Shown here one piece after another: positions 26,889 to 36,587 of a stretch of 64,000 bases of DNA. Origin of the DNA: Planctomycetaceae bacterium. GTDB taxonomy: Bacteria > Planctomycetota > Planctomycetia > Pirellulales > Pirellulaceae. Made by a program: the position numbers and the translations under genes. The notes beneath the pieces are model-generated. The model was given only the letters and a program-made list of their open reading frames with translations, made no database searches and was not told where the DNA came from. Numbering within the stretch: the stretch's first letter is position 1; each line of letters opens with the position of its first letter. The stretch covers positions 1 through 64,000 of the forward strand of contig JAAYDI010000141.1 in NCBI GenBank assembly GCA_012729315.1. The letters are read 5' to 3'.

Positions 26889-29800
26889 CTAGCTTCCAGG
26901 CTCGGCCGGGCTGATTTCGTGCCGTTCGGGCGGCTGGAGCGTCAGCCGCGCGCGGACCGGCATGTTATGGGGTGGACGGCAGAGCAAGCGGGCGGTGAAT
27001 TCCCCGGCCGGGAGTGTCCACTCGGGAACTGGATGGTCCGATCGTTCGGGTGCGGACTGTCCGGGAGCGTTGAGTAGTGCCGGTTCGCCCGGCCAGAGGG
27101 TGAGGTACTGTCCTTCGCGCAGCGTGCCCTGCCAGGCGAATCGTTGGCCGGCCACCTCGATGACCGGATCGACCAGCGCACGCTCGTCCAAGGTGGGGAG
27201 CGCTTTGATATCGTCGATCGCGCAGGCGGCGGTGGTACGGGCGGGCAGGCCGTTGTAGTAGAGCGTCAGGCTGGTGACCTGGCTGTAATCGATGGGGTCG
27301 GGAGTGGGGCGTGGGAGCTGTTGATAGCGCCAGCCTTCGAAGTCGTTGGTGATGTAGTAGTCGGTGGCGCCGCGGGAGTCGCGCAGCTGCAGCTTGAATG
27401 CACCGCCCTGGCCGTCCCCGCGCATCCAGAAGCCGATGCCCTGATGGTCCGAGAGATCCAGTGGCGGGTCGAACCGTTTGCCGATGGCCGACCAGCCGTC
27501 CGCGGTGGCGAGCGTGCTTTCGGCCGTATAGACCGCGTAGTGCGGTCCGGCGCGGCCGTCGTCGCTGCGCAGTTCCAGGCGCTGTGTGACGCCGGGCAGG
27601 ACGGACCCGGCCTGGCCCGGCCCGATTTCGCGGACCGGCACGGACGCGGTGGGTTGGCCCGCGTAGGGCGCGAGATCGTCGAACGTTTCGAGTACGATGG
27701 CGTCGTCCGACATGTAGGATGGTCCAGGGGTGAGCCAGACGCCGCCGAGCGCATGGAGTTGGACACCCGCGCGCACCGGGCCGGCGGCCACGCGTACCGG
27801 CCAGGAGTTCTCGGCCGGCTCAGCGGACATCAGGGTGTGCCACGGCGTGTACACGACGCGCTGAAAGAACTCGTTTCCGTCGTCTTCCAGCAGCCGATAC
27901 TCGCGGCGCAGATCCAGCCTTTGGGCACGCTCCGCGGGATCCTGCTTGCCACCCAGTTGCGGATCGATGCGCAGACGCTCCTTCATGGCGGCATCCACGC
28001 GACCCGAGAGTCGCAGCTGTTCATAGCGCCGGATCAGATCGAGGATTTCGCCGGTAAACGGATGCTGCCGGGCCGCATTCACGGACACCTGGAAGGACAT
28101 CGATGCGTCGTAGCCGATGGTGGTGCCCAGCACATACTCGAACATGTCGGGGGTGGCGGTTGGATCGTAGCCATAGTACCAGCCGATGTCCAGCGGCATG
28201 CCGGTGGCGCTGAAGGAGGTGAACCAGGGGGAGCGTTCATCCAGGTACCCCTTCAAGTCGCCGTGTCCGTCGGCCGACGCGGAGCGGGCCAGCAGGTGCC
28301 ACGAGTAGTGACTGAAGCTGCTGGCCTGCAACAGCACGTCCTTGTTTTCCAGTTTGTCGTAGTAGGCTTTGTGGAGTTTCGCGTTGTAGTACCAGTGATC
28401 GCCTTGCAGCCGCTCGGACCCGTCGAAATACAGCATGTCGACCTTGCACGCATTGGCCACGCGGGCGAAATGGGTGGCCACTTCGTCCAGCAGCGTCGTG
28501 TCCATGTCGAACATGTGGTAGCCGTAGGCGCGGACCAGGTGGGTGACCGAGTCGCCCGCCTGGTGCGGGGCGGCCTGGGTCCTCAGATGCCCGCGCCGGC
28601 AGCCGCGGAAACCGTACGGGGGCGTGAGCGAGCGTTCGGAGTACTGCACCAGTTCCTGGCCGATCTGGAGCACCGTGCCGGCCCCTTCATAGCCGCCATC
28701 TTCGGCCGGAAAGTCCGCGGGGGCCTCGGCCGTCGGCAGGAAGTCGGCTGCCGCGTCCACGTCGCTGGCCAGCGCCACGGCCGGACCTTTCACCAGTCGC
28801 GGATCGGGCACCGGCGTCAGGTATGGGTCGGGCGGGTAGATCGAGGCGGCCAGGAAATGCAGGCCCACGCGAAACCCGGCTTCCCGGAACCGCTCCATCG
28901 TGCGGGCGAGTCCATCGAGTCCGTCGGGGAAATTGTTCCGGTTGACTTCAAAGTGGCCAGTGCCGCGGCACCACGATCCTTGATCGATCAGGATGGTATG
29001 GAAACCACCGCGGCGGGCGATGGCCAGCGCCTCGTCGAACTGCGATTCACGGAACGCGGTGAGGAAATAGTACGAGCGGTGGATCCAGGGGGAGTGTTTG
29101 TTCCAGACGCCGCCCGGGCGGGGACTCGGCATGCCCGCCGCCTGCTCGCACCGCGCCACGTAGTCCCACAGTTCCGCACGCGGGCTGACGACCACGGCGA
29201 ACCGTGCGGGGGTCAAGCCATGCCGGTGGGTCGTCGACACGCTCAGCACGGTGCCCGGCGGCGACCACCAGTCCGCGCTGGGGGACTCGAAATCCTCCAG
29301 CACGATCACCTGCTCCCGACCATCGCGTTCCACTACCGCTTCAATATGGTCGACGTGGCAGGTGACCGTCGTGTCGGCCGGCATGCCGTTATAGTAGATG
29401 TTCAGCGCGTTGACCGTGTCATAGCGCAGCGTGTTGATCGGGCTGTCGACCAGAGTCACCTGGCGCCAACCCTGGAAGTCGATCGGCAGGTAGTTGTCGC
29501 GGTACCCGCCCGCTCCGTCGTGGAGCTGGATTTTCAACTGTTCTCCCTTCCCATCGCCGTGTACCCAGGCGCGGATGGCGCGGCAACCGGTCAGGTCCAG
29601 CGGCGCCGCGAACCGCTTGCCGCGCACGCTCCACCCGCCCGGCTGTTCGTTGCAGGTGGCCGTGAAGCGGGCGGCGTACTGGCCGACCTGGGCCAGGCCC
29701 GTCACCTGCTCGAACTGATGTGAGCAGCCTGGGCGGTCCCCATGCGCGCCGACCAGCCGCTCGGGCTGGCCGAGCACATTCGGTTCGGCCCCCATGACGG

Positions 29801-30248
29801 CGACCGACCAGTCGGTCGTGGAACAGGCATTGAGCGCGGCCGCGAGATCTGCCTGGGGCGGAACCGCCAGATGAAACAGCTGCAGCTTCTCGACTCCCGG
29901 CTCCGCCCCCTGCAGTTCGGTCAGCTCCCAGACCATCAACCCCGGCTCCGTCCGCACCATAAACGTGGCCGTCGCGCCGCCCTGGAATTCCACCTGCAGG
30001 CGATCCCCCTGCAAGTCGACCGCCACGGGGACCTGCTGGCGCTGTTCCGTCTCCAGGACGAACAGCGGCCGCGCGTCCACGGGCCACGCACTGCCGTCCT
30101 GCAGCACGAGGGAGGAGAGCTGACCCTGCCGTTCGATGGTCAGCACAGCGGTGCCCAGATCGAACTGGATTTGAGCCGGTGTGGATGCGGCGGGGGCGAG
30201 CAGGAGGGCGAGGGCCAACATCAGGCTGCGACGGGCGTGTCGTTTCAT
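26889..30248 (-). CDS. Large exported putative glycosidase of unrecognised family with two CBM-like domains
   Basis: The 1119-residue product starts at the ATG at 30246-30248, giving a clear signal peptide (MKRHARRSLMLALALLLAPA). The start overlaps the NUDIX stop as ATGA. Two similar beta-sandwich segments flank the core: about residues 185-325 (QLHDGAGGYRDNYLPIDFQGW ... YYNGMPADTT) and about 905-1020 (QLRDSRGATDYYITNDFEGW ... YYNGLPARTT). They resemble CBM11/CIA30-type carbohydrate-binding modules. The middle (about 370-750) looks like a TIM barrel: ILIDQGSW, FRVGLHFLAASIYPPDPYL and DMLYFDGSERLQGDHWYY with candidate acids in YFDGSE. I cannot place it in a GH family. It is probably an extracellular polysaccharide-active enzyme. 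Confidence 0.72.
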   Translation of the reverse strand: MKRHARRSLMLALALLLAPAASTPAQIQFDLGTAVLTIERQGQLSSLVLQDGSAWPVDARPLFVLETEQRQQVPVAVDLQGDRLQVEFQGGATATFMVRTEPGLMVWELTELQGAEPGVEKLQLFHLAVPPQADLAAALNACSTTDWSVAVMGAEPNVLGQPERLVGAHGDRPGCSHQFEQVTGLAQVGQYAARFTATCNEQPGGWSVRGKRFAAPLDLTGCRAIRAWVHGDGKGEQLKIQLHDGAGGYRDNYLPIDFQGWRQVTLVDSPINTLRYDTVNALNIYYNGMPADTTVTCHVDHIEAVVERDGREQVIVLEDFESPSADWWSPPGTVLSVSTTHRHGLTPARFAVVVSPRAELWDYVARCEQAAGMPSPRPGGVWNKHSPWIHRSYYFLTAFRESQFDEALAIARRGGFHTILIDQGSWCRGTGHFEVNRNNFPDGLDGLARTMERFREAGFRVGLHFLAASIYPPDPYLTPVPDPRLVKGPAVALASDVDAAADFLPTAEAPADFPAEDGGYEGAGTVLQIGQELVQYSERSLTPPYGFRGCRRGHLRTQAAPHQAGDSVTHLVRAYGYHMFDMDTTLLDEVATHFARVANACKVDMLYFDGSERLQGDHWYYNAKLHKAYYDKLENKDVLLQASSFSHYSWHLLARSASADGHGDLKGYLDERSPWFTSFSATGMPLDIGWYYGYDPTATPDMFEYVLGTTIGYDASMSFQVSVNAARQHPFTGEILDLIRRYEQLRLSGRVDAAMKERLRIDPQLGGKQDPAERAQRLDLRREYRLLEDDGNEFFQRVVYTPWHTLMSAEPAENSWPVRVAAGPVRAGVQLHALGGVWLTPGPSYMSDDAIVLETFDDLAPYAGQPTASVPVREIGPGQAGSVLPGVTQRLELRSDDGRAGPHYAVYTAESTLATADGWSAIGKRFDPPLDLSDHQGIGFWMRGDGQGGAFKLQLRDSRGATDYYITNDFEGWRYQQLPRPTPDPIDYSQVTSLTLYYNGLPARTTAACAIDDIKALPTLDERALVDPVIEVAGQRFAWQGTLREGQYLTLWPGEPALLNAPGQSAPERSDHPVPEWTLPAGEFTARLLCRPPHNMPVRARLTLQPPERHEISPAEPGS

Positions 30249-30772
30249 GGTGAGGATCCTTCGTGAAACATGCTCAGCGCGCCGCGTTCCAGCGCGTCGA
30301 GGAAGTGGTGGTTGCTGGTGAGTAGTCCGGGCAACGCGCGGATTTCGCGGCAGGTGAGCCAGTGTGTCGCGGCCACCTCCGCCGGGTTGGGCTGCAGCGG
30401 GGAGGCCGGGTCGAGTTCCGCGAGCCACCACCGCAGGTCGACCTGCCACGGGGTGATGCTCTGCCAGATGCGGCGCACCGGCGCTGCCTCCACCCCCAGC
30501 TCCTCGCGCAGCTCGCGGCGCAGCGCGTCCTGTTCGCTTTCGCCCGGTTCGATGGCCCCGCCTGGGAAGCAGTAGGTGCCGGGTGCCTCGACCGTGGCAG
30601 CGCGGCGTATCACCAGCAGCCGGTCGCCGCGGCAGATCACCGCCACGGCGCCACAGCGCGTGGCCAGCGGCGGAGGGCTGCCGGACTGGCGGCGGCCGGT
30701 GTACGCGCGGTTCTCGACCGGCGCCCGGTCCGGCTGGTTCGTCGTGTATCTTGGAGGAACGTGCGGATACAT
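30245..30772 (-). CDS. NUDIX hydrolase
   Basis: The 175-residue product contains a full NUDIX box at residues 71-94 (GGAIEPGESEQDALRRELRE followed by ELGV), matching GX5EX7REUXEEXGU, which binds the divalent cations used to hydrolyse nucleoside-diphosphate-linked substrates. The N-terminal 35 residues are disordered-looking, so an internal start is possible. A CYCFPGG-like approach to the box and the WLTCREI segment are typical of MutT-like housecleaning enzymes. It is divergent from recQ with 59 bp between the starts, and its stop overlaps the start of the exported glycosidase by 4 nt. That coupling is odd, because the two products work in different compartments. Confidence 0.88.
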   Translation of the reverse strand: MYPHVPPRYTTNQPDRAPVENRAYTGRRQSGSPPPLATRCGAVAVICRGDRLLVIRRAATVEAPGTYCFPGGAIEPGESEQDALRRELREELGVEAAPVRRIWQSITPWQVDLRWWLAELDPASPLQPNPAEVAATHWLTCREIRALPGLLTSNHHFLDALERGALSMFHEGSSP

Positions 30773-30831
30773 CTACAATGCGTGCTCCGGAGCGAGCGTG
30801 GCGCCAAGCCTCTGGTGGTGGACGGATCTCG

Positions 30832-33396
30832 ATGGCCAAGACACTGGATGACCAACTGCAGCAGCATCTGACCACGTTCGCCCTGGACTCCTTTCGACCG
30901 GGGCAGGCTGAGGTGATCAAGGCGGTCCTGGCGGGCCGCGACTGCCTGTGCATTATGCCCACAGGTGGCGGCAAGAGTCTATGCTACCAGTTGCCGGCGG
31001 TGATGCGGGATGGGGTGACGCTGGTGGTGTCCCCGCTGATCGCGCTGATGAAGGACCAGGTCGACACGTTGCAGGCCCTGGGGGTGCGGGCGACGCTCAT
31101 CAACAGCACGCTGGACGCCGGCGAGCAGAATCAGCGGTTGGCCTGGATGGCGGCGGGCCACTACGATCTGGTCTACATCGCGCCGGAACGGCTGCGCAGT
31201 GGGCGGTTTCTCGAGGCGCTTGGCCGGACGGCGGTCCAGCTGCTGGCGGTCGACGAGGCGCACTGCATCAGCCAGTGGGGGCACGATTTCCGCCCGGACT
31301 ATGCCCGCCTGGGTGCGCTGCGGCGGCAGCTGGGCAGCCCGACCACCATCGCGCTGACGGCGACGGCGACGCCGGAGGTCCGCGCCGATGTGGGCAAGCT
31401 GCTCGAGCTGCGCGCGCCGGCCGTCTTCATCACGGGTTTCGCGCGCCCCAATCTGCGGTTCGAAGTCCAGTACGCGCCGGCCGCGCGGAAGGATGAGCTG
31501 CTGGTGGACTTCCTGCATCAGACGCCGGGGGCCGGTATTGTGTACGCGGCCACGCGGCGGCGCTGCGAAGAGGTGGCCAGTCTGTGCGACGCGGTGGGGG
31601 ACCGCCGGGTGGGCCTGTACCACGCCGGCCTGGACCTGGAGGCACGCCGCCGCGCGCAGGAAGCGTTCATGGCGGGCGACACGCCGATCGTGGTGGCGAC
31701 CAATGCGTTTGGCATGGGGATCGACAAGGCGGACCTGCGGTTCGTGGTGCACTACAACATGCCGGGCAGTCTGGAGGCGTATTACCAGGAGGCGGGGCGC
31801 GCCGGGCGGGATGGCCACACGTCGCGCTGCCTGTTGCTGTACACGCCGGCGGACCGTCACGTGCAGGAGTTCTTCATCGAAAACGCCTATCCTTCGCGGG
31901 AGACGGTGGCACGCGTCTATCAGTATCTGTGCAGCCTGGTCGAAGACCCGATCGAAGTGACACAGCAGGAGCTCAAGGAGCGCCTGACTCTGGAACTTGG
32001 CGGGGAAGGGATTGGCGCCTGCGAGCAGCTGCTGGAACGCTGCGGCGCGATCGAGCGGTTGGCCACCCAGGAGAATCGCGCGGCGGTGCGGCTGGACTCG
32101 CCGCTCCCGTCGCTCGTCGAACTGCTGCCCCGCGAGGCCTCCGCGCAGCGCCGCGTGCTGCGCGCGATCGAGGGGCTGGTCGGCGCACGCCGCGGCGAGC
32201 GTGTCTACTTTCCGCTGGCCGATCTGGTCGACGCAGCCGACATGCCGCGGGACGCCGTGAACCGCGCGCTCCGCACGCTGCGCAGGCTGCCCGGCTTCGA
32301 CTATGTCCCTCCCTTTCGCGGCCGCGCGGTGCACGTGTGCAACCGGCAGCGTCCCTTCGCGAAGCTGGACATCGATTTCACCACGCTCGAACAGCGCAAG
32401 GCGCGCGAGTACGAGAAGCTGGAACGTGTCATCGGCTACGCCACGTCCGGCGGCTGCCGCCAGCTGGAGATCCTGCGGTATTTCGGCGATCCGCAGGCGC
32501 GGCACTGCGGTGTGTGTGATAACTGTGGTCCCGCGCCGCACCGTGCGCGGTCCGCGGCAGACGCCGCGGTGCCGGCCGGCAGCGACGAGTCGATGCTGCG
32601 CTGCGTGCGGATGGCGCTGAGCGGCGTCGCACGCACACAGGGGCGCGTCGGCAAGGGGCTGGTCGCCAAGATGCTCTGCGGCTCCCAGTCCCAGCAGCTC
32701 CGCAAGCTGCGTCTGGACCAGCTCAGCACCTTCGGTATCCTGTCGCACCTGTCCCAGTCGGATGCCGGCATGCTGCTCGATGCCCTGATCGCGGCCGGGC
32801 TGGTGGAGCAGAAGGAAGCACAGCGGTTCCGGCCGACGGTGCGGCTCACACCATACGGCCAGCAGGTGATGAAGGGGCAGCGGGCGCTGGAGGCACCGCT
32901 GGTGGTGCCGGGCCAGCTGCGGTGGAAGCTGCATCGGCCCGCGGCACCGCAGCCCGCGGCGTCACAGCCCGCGCCCCATGCGCAGAGCGGGACCAAGCCG
33001 GACGGGGACGCGGGCCGGGCCAGCGCGACGCCGCTGCCGGCGGCCGTCGGGCGACCGGACGCGGCCAGTACGGCCGATCCCGATCCGGCGACGCGTCCGG
33101 ACTATTACTGGACCTGGCGCGTGATCGACGCCGGATGTTCGCTCGCCGAGTGCGCGCGGATTCGCGGGCTCGACCACGCCGCGCTGGTGCAGCATCTCTT
33201 GCGGGCGGCCGAAGCCGGCTATCGCGTCCGCGCCACCGACATCTTCACCCCCGGCGAACTCGACGAACTGACGCAGCGCGTACTTGCCAGCGACGGGCAG
33301 ACGCGCGGCGCGGGAGGTCAGTCGGCAGCCGGCGTGACGGCCGACCAGGAGGCGCTGTTCCGGCGCTGTACGGGGGGCGGTTCAGGGGGCCGCTAA
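30832..33396 (+). CDS. recQ: ATP-dependent DNA helicase RecQ with C-terminal extension
   Basis: The product is 854 residues from the ATG at 30832. It has the RecQ order: motif 0 in FRPGQAEVIKAVL, Walker A in MPTGGGKSLCYQLP (about residues 42-55), DEAH with the aromatic-rich loop in VDEAHCISQWGHDFRPDY (about 139-156), motif VI in QEAGRAGRDG, and a zinc-binding domain with cysteines in SGGCRQLEILRYFG and HCGVCDNCGP (about 543-567). A winged-helix (RQC-like) region follows. About 240 residues beyond E. coli RecQ length form a Pro/Ala-rich linker and a further HTH-like segment (about 760-830), perhaps an RQC-minor type module. It unwinds 3'-5' in recombination and repair. Confidence 0.93.
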   Translation: MAKTLDDQLQQHLTTFALDSFRPGQAEVIKAVLAGRDCLCIMPTGGGKSLCYQLPAVMRDGVTLVVSPLIALMKDQVDTLQALGVRATLINSTLDAGEQNQRLAWMAAGHYDLVYIAPERLRSGRFLEALGRTAVQLLAVDEAHCISQWGHDFRPDYARLGALRRQLGSPTTIALTATATPEVRADVGKLLELRAPAVFITGFARPNLRFEVQYAPAARKDELLVDFLHQTPGAGIVYAATRRRCEEVASLCDAVGDRRVGLYHAGLDLEARRRAQEAFMAGDTPIVVATNAFGMGIDKADLRFVVHYNMPGSLEAYYQEAGRAGRDGHTSRCLLLYTPADRHVQEFFIENAYPSRETVARVYQYLCSLVEDPIEVTQQELKERLTLELGGEGIGACEQLLERCGAIERLATQENRAAVRLDSPLPSLVELLPREASAQRRVLRAIEGLVGARRGERVYFPLADLVDAADMPRDAVNRALRTLRRLPGFDYVPPFRGRAVHVCNRQRPFAKLDIDFTTLEQRKAREYEKLERVIGYATSGGCRQLEILRYFGDPQARHCGVCDNCGPAPHRARSAADAAVPAGSDESMLRCVRMALSGVARTQGRVGKGLVAKMLCGSQSQQLRKLRLDQLSTFGILSHLSQSDAGMLLDALIAAGLVEQKEAQRFRPTVRLTPYGQQVMKGQRALEAPLVVPGQLRWKLHRPAAPQPAASQPAPHAQSGTKPDGDAGRASATPLPAAVGRPDAASTADPDPATRPDYYWTWRVIDAGCSLAECARIRGLDHAALVQHLLRAAEAGYRVRATDIFTPGELDELTQRVLASDGQTRGAGGQSAAGVTADQEALFRRCTGGGSGGR

Positions 33397-33515
33397 CCGC
33401 GCGGGGTGCATCGCAATTTCGCCAGGGGTGCTATACAATTGGCGTACTCCTTGGCGGGCAGCGTTGAACGCGGGCAGCATTGAAGAACCCAGAGCAGGAC
33501 GTTGGAAGGACGGTA

Positions 33516-35444
33516 ATGGAGAATTCGTCACGCGACAGCCGCAAACCGGGCGGCGAATTGAAGGCGGCGATTCGCCGCCCCGGCCCCAACGTCTGGGTGC
33601 TGCTGGTCATCGTCGGCATCATGGCGATCGCCTTGATCTTCGCGCAGGGGCCGCGGCGGTCGACGATCCCGTATTCGTTCTTCCTGGAGCAGATCGAACA
33701 GAACAACGTCGTGTTCGTGCAGATCGGCAGCCAGGATGCCAACGGCGTGTTCCAGCAGCCGCCGCCGGAGTTCGACTGGATCGATCGGGAGGGCAAGCCG
33801 AAGCAGGGGGATCCGCAGAAGCAGTTGCAGAAGCACTTCCGGGTGGTCCTGCCGCAGGAAGGGGAGTCGCGCCAGCAGCTGATCGACCTGCTGCGGAGCA
33901 AGGGGATCAAGCTGGAGATCGAGCCGCCCAGCAACGCGCTGGTCATGTTTTACATGTTCGTGCTGCTGGTGCCGCTGGCGCTGTTTGCCTTCTTCTGGTT
34001 TTCGTATCGCCGGACGCGGGACCAGATGATGGGTGGCGGGTTCCTGATGGGGTTCAGCAAGAGCCCGGCGAAGCGCTACGAAGCCGTCTCGCAGCCAGTG
34101 ACATTCAAGGACGTGGCCGGGCTGGAAGGTGTCAAAGCGGACCTGGAGGAGATTGTCGAGTATCTGCGGAATCCGGACCGGTTCCAGCGCCTCGGTGGCC
34201 GCGTCCCGAAAGGGGTGCTGCTCAACGGGCCGCCTGGCACCGGCAAGACGCTGCTGGCCCGCGCCGTGGCGGGCGAAGCCAGTGTCCCGTTCTATTCGGT
34301 GACCGGGTCCGAGTTCATACAGATGTTCGTCGGGGTCGGGGCCAGCCGCGTGCGGGACCTGTTCAAGACGGCGAAGGAGAACTCGCCGGCCATCATCTTC
34401 ATCGACGAGATCGACGCGGTGGGGCGCCAGCGCGGTGCTGGCCTGGGGGGCGGACACGACGAACGCGAGCAGACGCTCAACCAGATCCTGAGCGAGATGG
34501 ACGGCTTCGCCCAGAACGACTCGGTGATCGTGCTCGCCTCGACTAACCGGCCGGACGTGCTGGACCCCGCCCTGCTGCGCCCCGGCCGGTTCGACCGTCA
34601 CATCACGGTCGATCGCCCCACACTCAAGGGTCGCCTGGAGATCTTCAAGGTCCACGTGCGGGATGTGCCGCTGGCGGACGATGTCGACTTGAGCCGGATG
34701 GCGGCCGCCACGGTCGGCCTGACCGGTGCGGACATCCGGAACATCGTCAACGAGGCGGCGCTGTGGGCGGCGCGGCAGGACACCAATCGGGTCACGATGG
34801 CCGACTTCGACTATGCCCGCGACAAGGTCCTGATGGGTGCCAAGCGCGAGGAGGTCCTGTCGGACAAGGAGAAGGAGAAAACCGCCTATCACGAGGCGGG
34901 GCACACGCTGGCCGCCTGGACATCGCCCGGCGCGCACCGCGTGCACAAGGTGACGATCATACCGCGCGGCCGCGCGCTCGGCGGAACCCACACCATTCCA
35001 ACCGAGGACCGGTTGAGCGTTGCCGAGCATGAACTGCGCGATCACCTGGTCGTCATGCTGGGCGGGCGGGCTGCCGAGAAGCTGATCTACAACGAAACGA
35101 CGGCCGGCGCCGAAAACGATCTGGAACGGGCCACCGGCATCGCCCGCCGCATGGTGACGCACTGGGGAATGAGCGAACGGCTGGGCCCGGTGAGCTACAA
35201 AATCTCTGACGAGGACCCGTTTCTGGGCCGGGAGATCCATCGGCAGCGGATGTTCAGCGAGCACACGATGGAGCTGATCGACGAGGAAGTGGCACGGATC
35301 CTGCACGGCGCGGCCCAAGACGCCGAAAAGCTGCTGGTGGATCACCGCGAGCAACTCGAGACGCTGACCCAGGCATTGCTGGCCTCGGAAGAGCTCTCTG
35401 AACGGGAAATTGAACAGCTGATCGGGCCGTCGGTCCATGGGTGA
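33516..35444 (+). CDS. ftsH: ATP-dependent zinc metalloprotease FtsH
   Basis: The 642-residue product starts at the ATG at 33516 with GGAAGGA 6 nt upstream; an in-frame TTG at 33480 is less likely. Two membrane segments (about 28-46 and about 148-168) enclose a periplasmic domain of roughly 100 residues. The AAA+ domain has Walker A GPPGTGKT (about 236), Walker B IIFIDEID (about 293) and the second region of homology near [19 protein letters not shown]. The protease domain has the zinc motif HEAGH (about 459-463). It degrades membrane and short-lived cytosolic proteins as a hexamer. It is the first gene of a plus-strand run; rsgA starts 3 nt after its stop. Confidence 0.96.
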   Translation: MENSSRDSRKPGGELKAAIRRPGPNVWVLLVIVGIMAIALIFAQGPRRSTIPYSFFLEQIEQNNVVFVQIGSQDANGVFQQPPPEFDWIDREGKPKQGDPQKQLQKHFRVVLPQEGESRQQLIDLLRSKGIKLEIEPPSNALVMFYMFVLLVPLALFAFFWFSYRRTRDQMMGGGFLMGFSKSPAKRYEAVSQPVTFKDVAGLEGVKADLEEIVEYLRNPDRFQRLGGRVPKGVLLNGPPGTGKTLLARAVAGEASVPFYSVTGSEFIQMFVGVGASRVRDLFKTAKENSPAIIFIDEIDAVGRQRGAGLGGGHDEREQTLNQILSEMDGFAQNDSVIVLASTNRPDVLDPALLRPGRFDRHITVDRPTLKGRLEIFKVHVRDVPLADDVDLSRMAAATVGLTGADIRNIVNEAALWAARQDTNRVTMADFDYARDKVLMGAKREEVLSDKEKEKTAYHEAGHTLAAWTSPGAHRVHKVTIIPRGRALGGTHTIPTEDRLSVAEHELRDHLVVMLGGRAAEKLIYNETTAGAENDLERATGIARRMVTHWGMSERLGPVSYKISDEDPFLGREIHRQRMFSEHTMELIDEEVARILHGAAQDAEKLLVDHREQLETLTQALLASEELSEREIEQLIGPSVHG

Positions 35445-35447
35445 GCT

Positions 35448-36587
35448 GTGAGCAGCAAGAAGAAACAGCGCAAGATCCGCACGGAGTTCCGCAAACGCCA
35501 CAACACGCGAGCACGCGACGGAGACATCACGCGGCAGTACGCCCGCGAGGATCTGGAGAAGCAGGAGCTGGCGCCGCAGATAGAACGGGTCAGCGGCAAG
35601 GGGGACCTGACGCGCAAACGCACGGTCCGCGGCGCTGTCGCGGCGGACCCGGACAGCGGTTTCGATGTGCAGCTCGATGTGGATCACACCCTCTGCCGGC
35701 CGGGACGCGTCCTGGTCGTGCACGGGCTGGTGAGCGTGGTCCAGGACGACACCGGCCAGCAGTTTCGCTGCGCCATGCGCCGGCTGCTCAAGTCGCTGAG
35801 TACCGATCAGCGGCACGTGGTGGCGGCGGGCGACCGCGTCTGGTTCCGGCCGACCGAGCAGGGGGAGGGGTTCATCGAACGCGTGGAACCGCGCCGCGGC
35901 ATCCTGAGCCGCACCAGCCGCGGGCGGCAGCAGGTGATCGTGGCCAATGTCGACCAGCTGTTGATCGTCAGCAGCGCCGCCGAACCGATGCCCAAGCCGC
36001 ACCTGATCGACCGCATGCTGGTTACCGCCGAGAAGGCACGCATCCACCCGGTGATCTGCCTCAACAAGATCGACCTGGTGGAGCCCGCCGACCTGCAACC
36101 GCTCATGGGCGTGTATGGCCAGATGGGCTACCAGGTCCTGGTGCTGTCGGCGACGACGGGGTTTGGCATCGACCGCCTGCAACGCGTGCTGGCCAACCAG
36201 CAGAGCGTGGTGGCGGGGCAGAGCGGCGTCGGCAAATCGTCGCTGCTCAACGCGATTCAGCCGGATCTGCAGCTCCGCGTGCGGACGGTCAGTGACGAGA
36301 CGCAGAAGGGACGGCACACGACGACCACCGCGCAACTCATCCCGCTGCAGGTCGGCGGCTACGTCGTCGACACGCCGGGCATCCGGCAGTTCCAGCTGTG
36401 GGATGTGATTCCGGAAGAAGTGGCCGGCTACTTCCGCGACCTGCGGCCGTTTGTGAGTCACTGCCGCTTTCCCGACTGCACGCACACGCATGAAGAAGGG
36501 TGTGCCGTCAAGGACGCGACGGCCGACGGGAAGCTCGACGTACGACGCTACGAAAGTTACTGCCAGATGGTATTGGACGACCCATGA
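35448..36587 (+). CDS. rsgA: Ribosome small subunit-dependent GTPase RsgA
   Basis: The 379-residue product starts at a GTG three bases behind the ftsH stop. After a basic N-terminal tail (about 1-60) comes an OB-fold, then a circularly permuted GTPase. G4 NKID (about 206) comes before G1 GQSGVGKSSLLN (about 254-265) and G3 DTPGIRQF (about 307), the diagnostic order of this family. The zinc domain has CRFPDCTHTHEEGCAVK (about 343-359). It acts in late 30S subunit maturation. The stop overlaps the next start as ATGA. The link with ftsH suggests a housekeeping operon. Confidence 0.95.
   Translation: MSSKKKQRKIRTEFRKRHNTRARDGDITRQYAREDLEKQELAPQIERVSGKGDLTRKRTVRGAVAADPDSGFDVQLDVDHTLCRPGRVLVVHGLVSVVQDDTGQQFRCAMRRLLKSLSTDQRHVVAAGDRVWFRPTEQGEGFIERVEPRRGILSRTSRGRQQVIVANVDQLLIVSSAAEPMPKPHLIDRMLVTAEKARIHPVICLNKIDLVEPADLQPLMGVYGQMGYQVLVLSATTGFGIDRLQRVLANQQSVVAGQSGVGKSSLLNAIQPDLQLRVRTVSDETQKGRHTTTTAQLIPLQVGGYVVDTPGIRQFQLWDVIPEEVAGYFRDLRPFVSHCRFPDCTHTHEEGCAVKDATADGKLDVRRYESYCQMVLDDP

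Noticed and set aside
30979-32934. Minus-strand open frame opposite recQ
   Set aside because: Shadow of the recQ gene; no ribosome site or protein motif.
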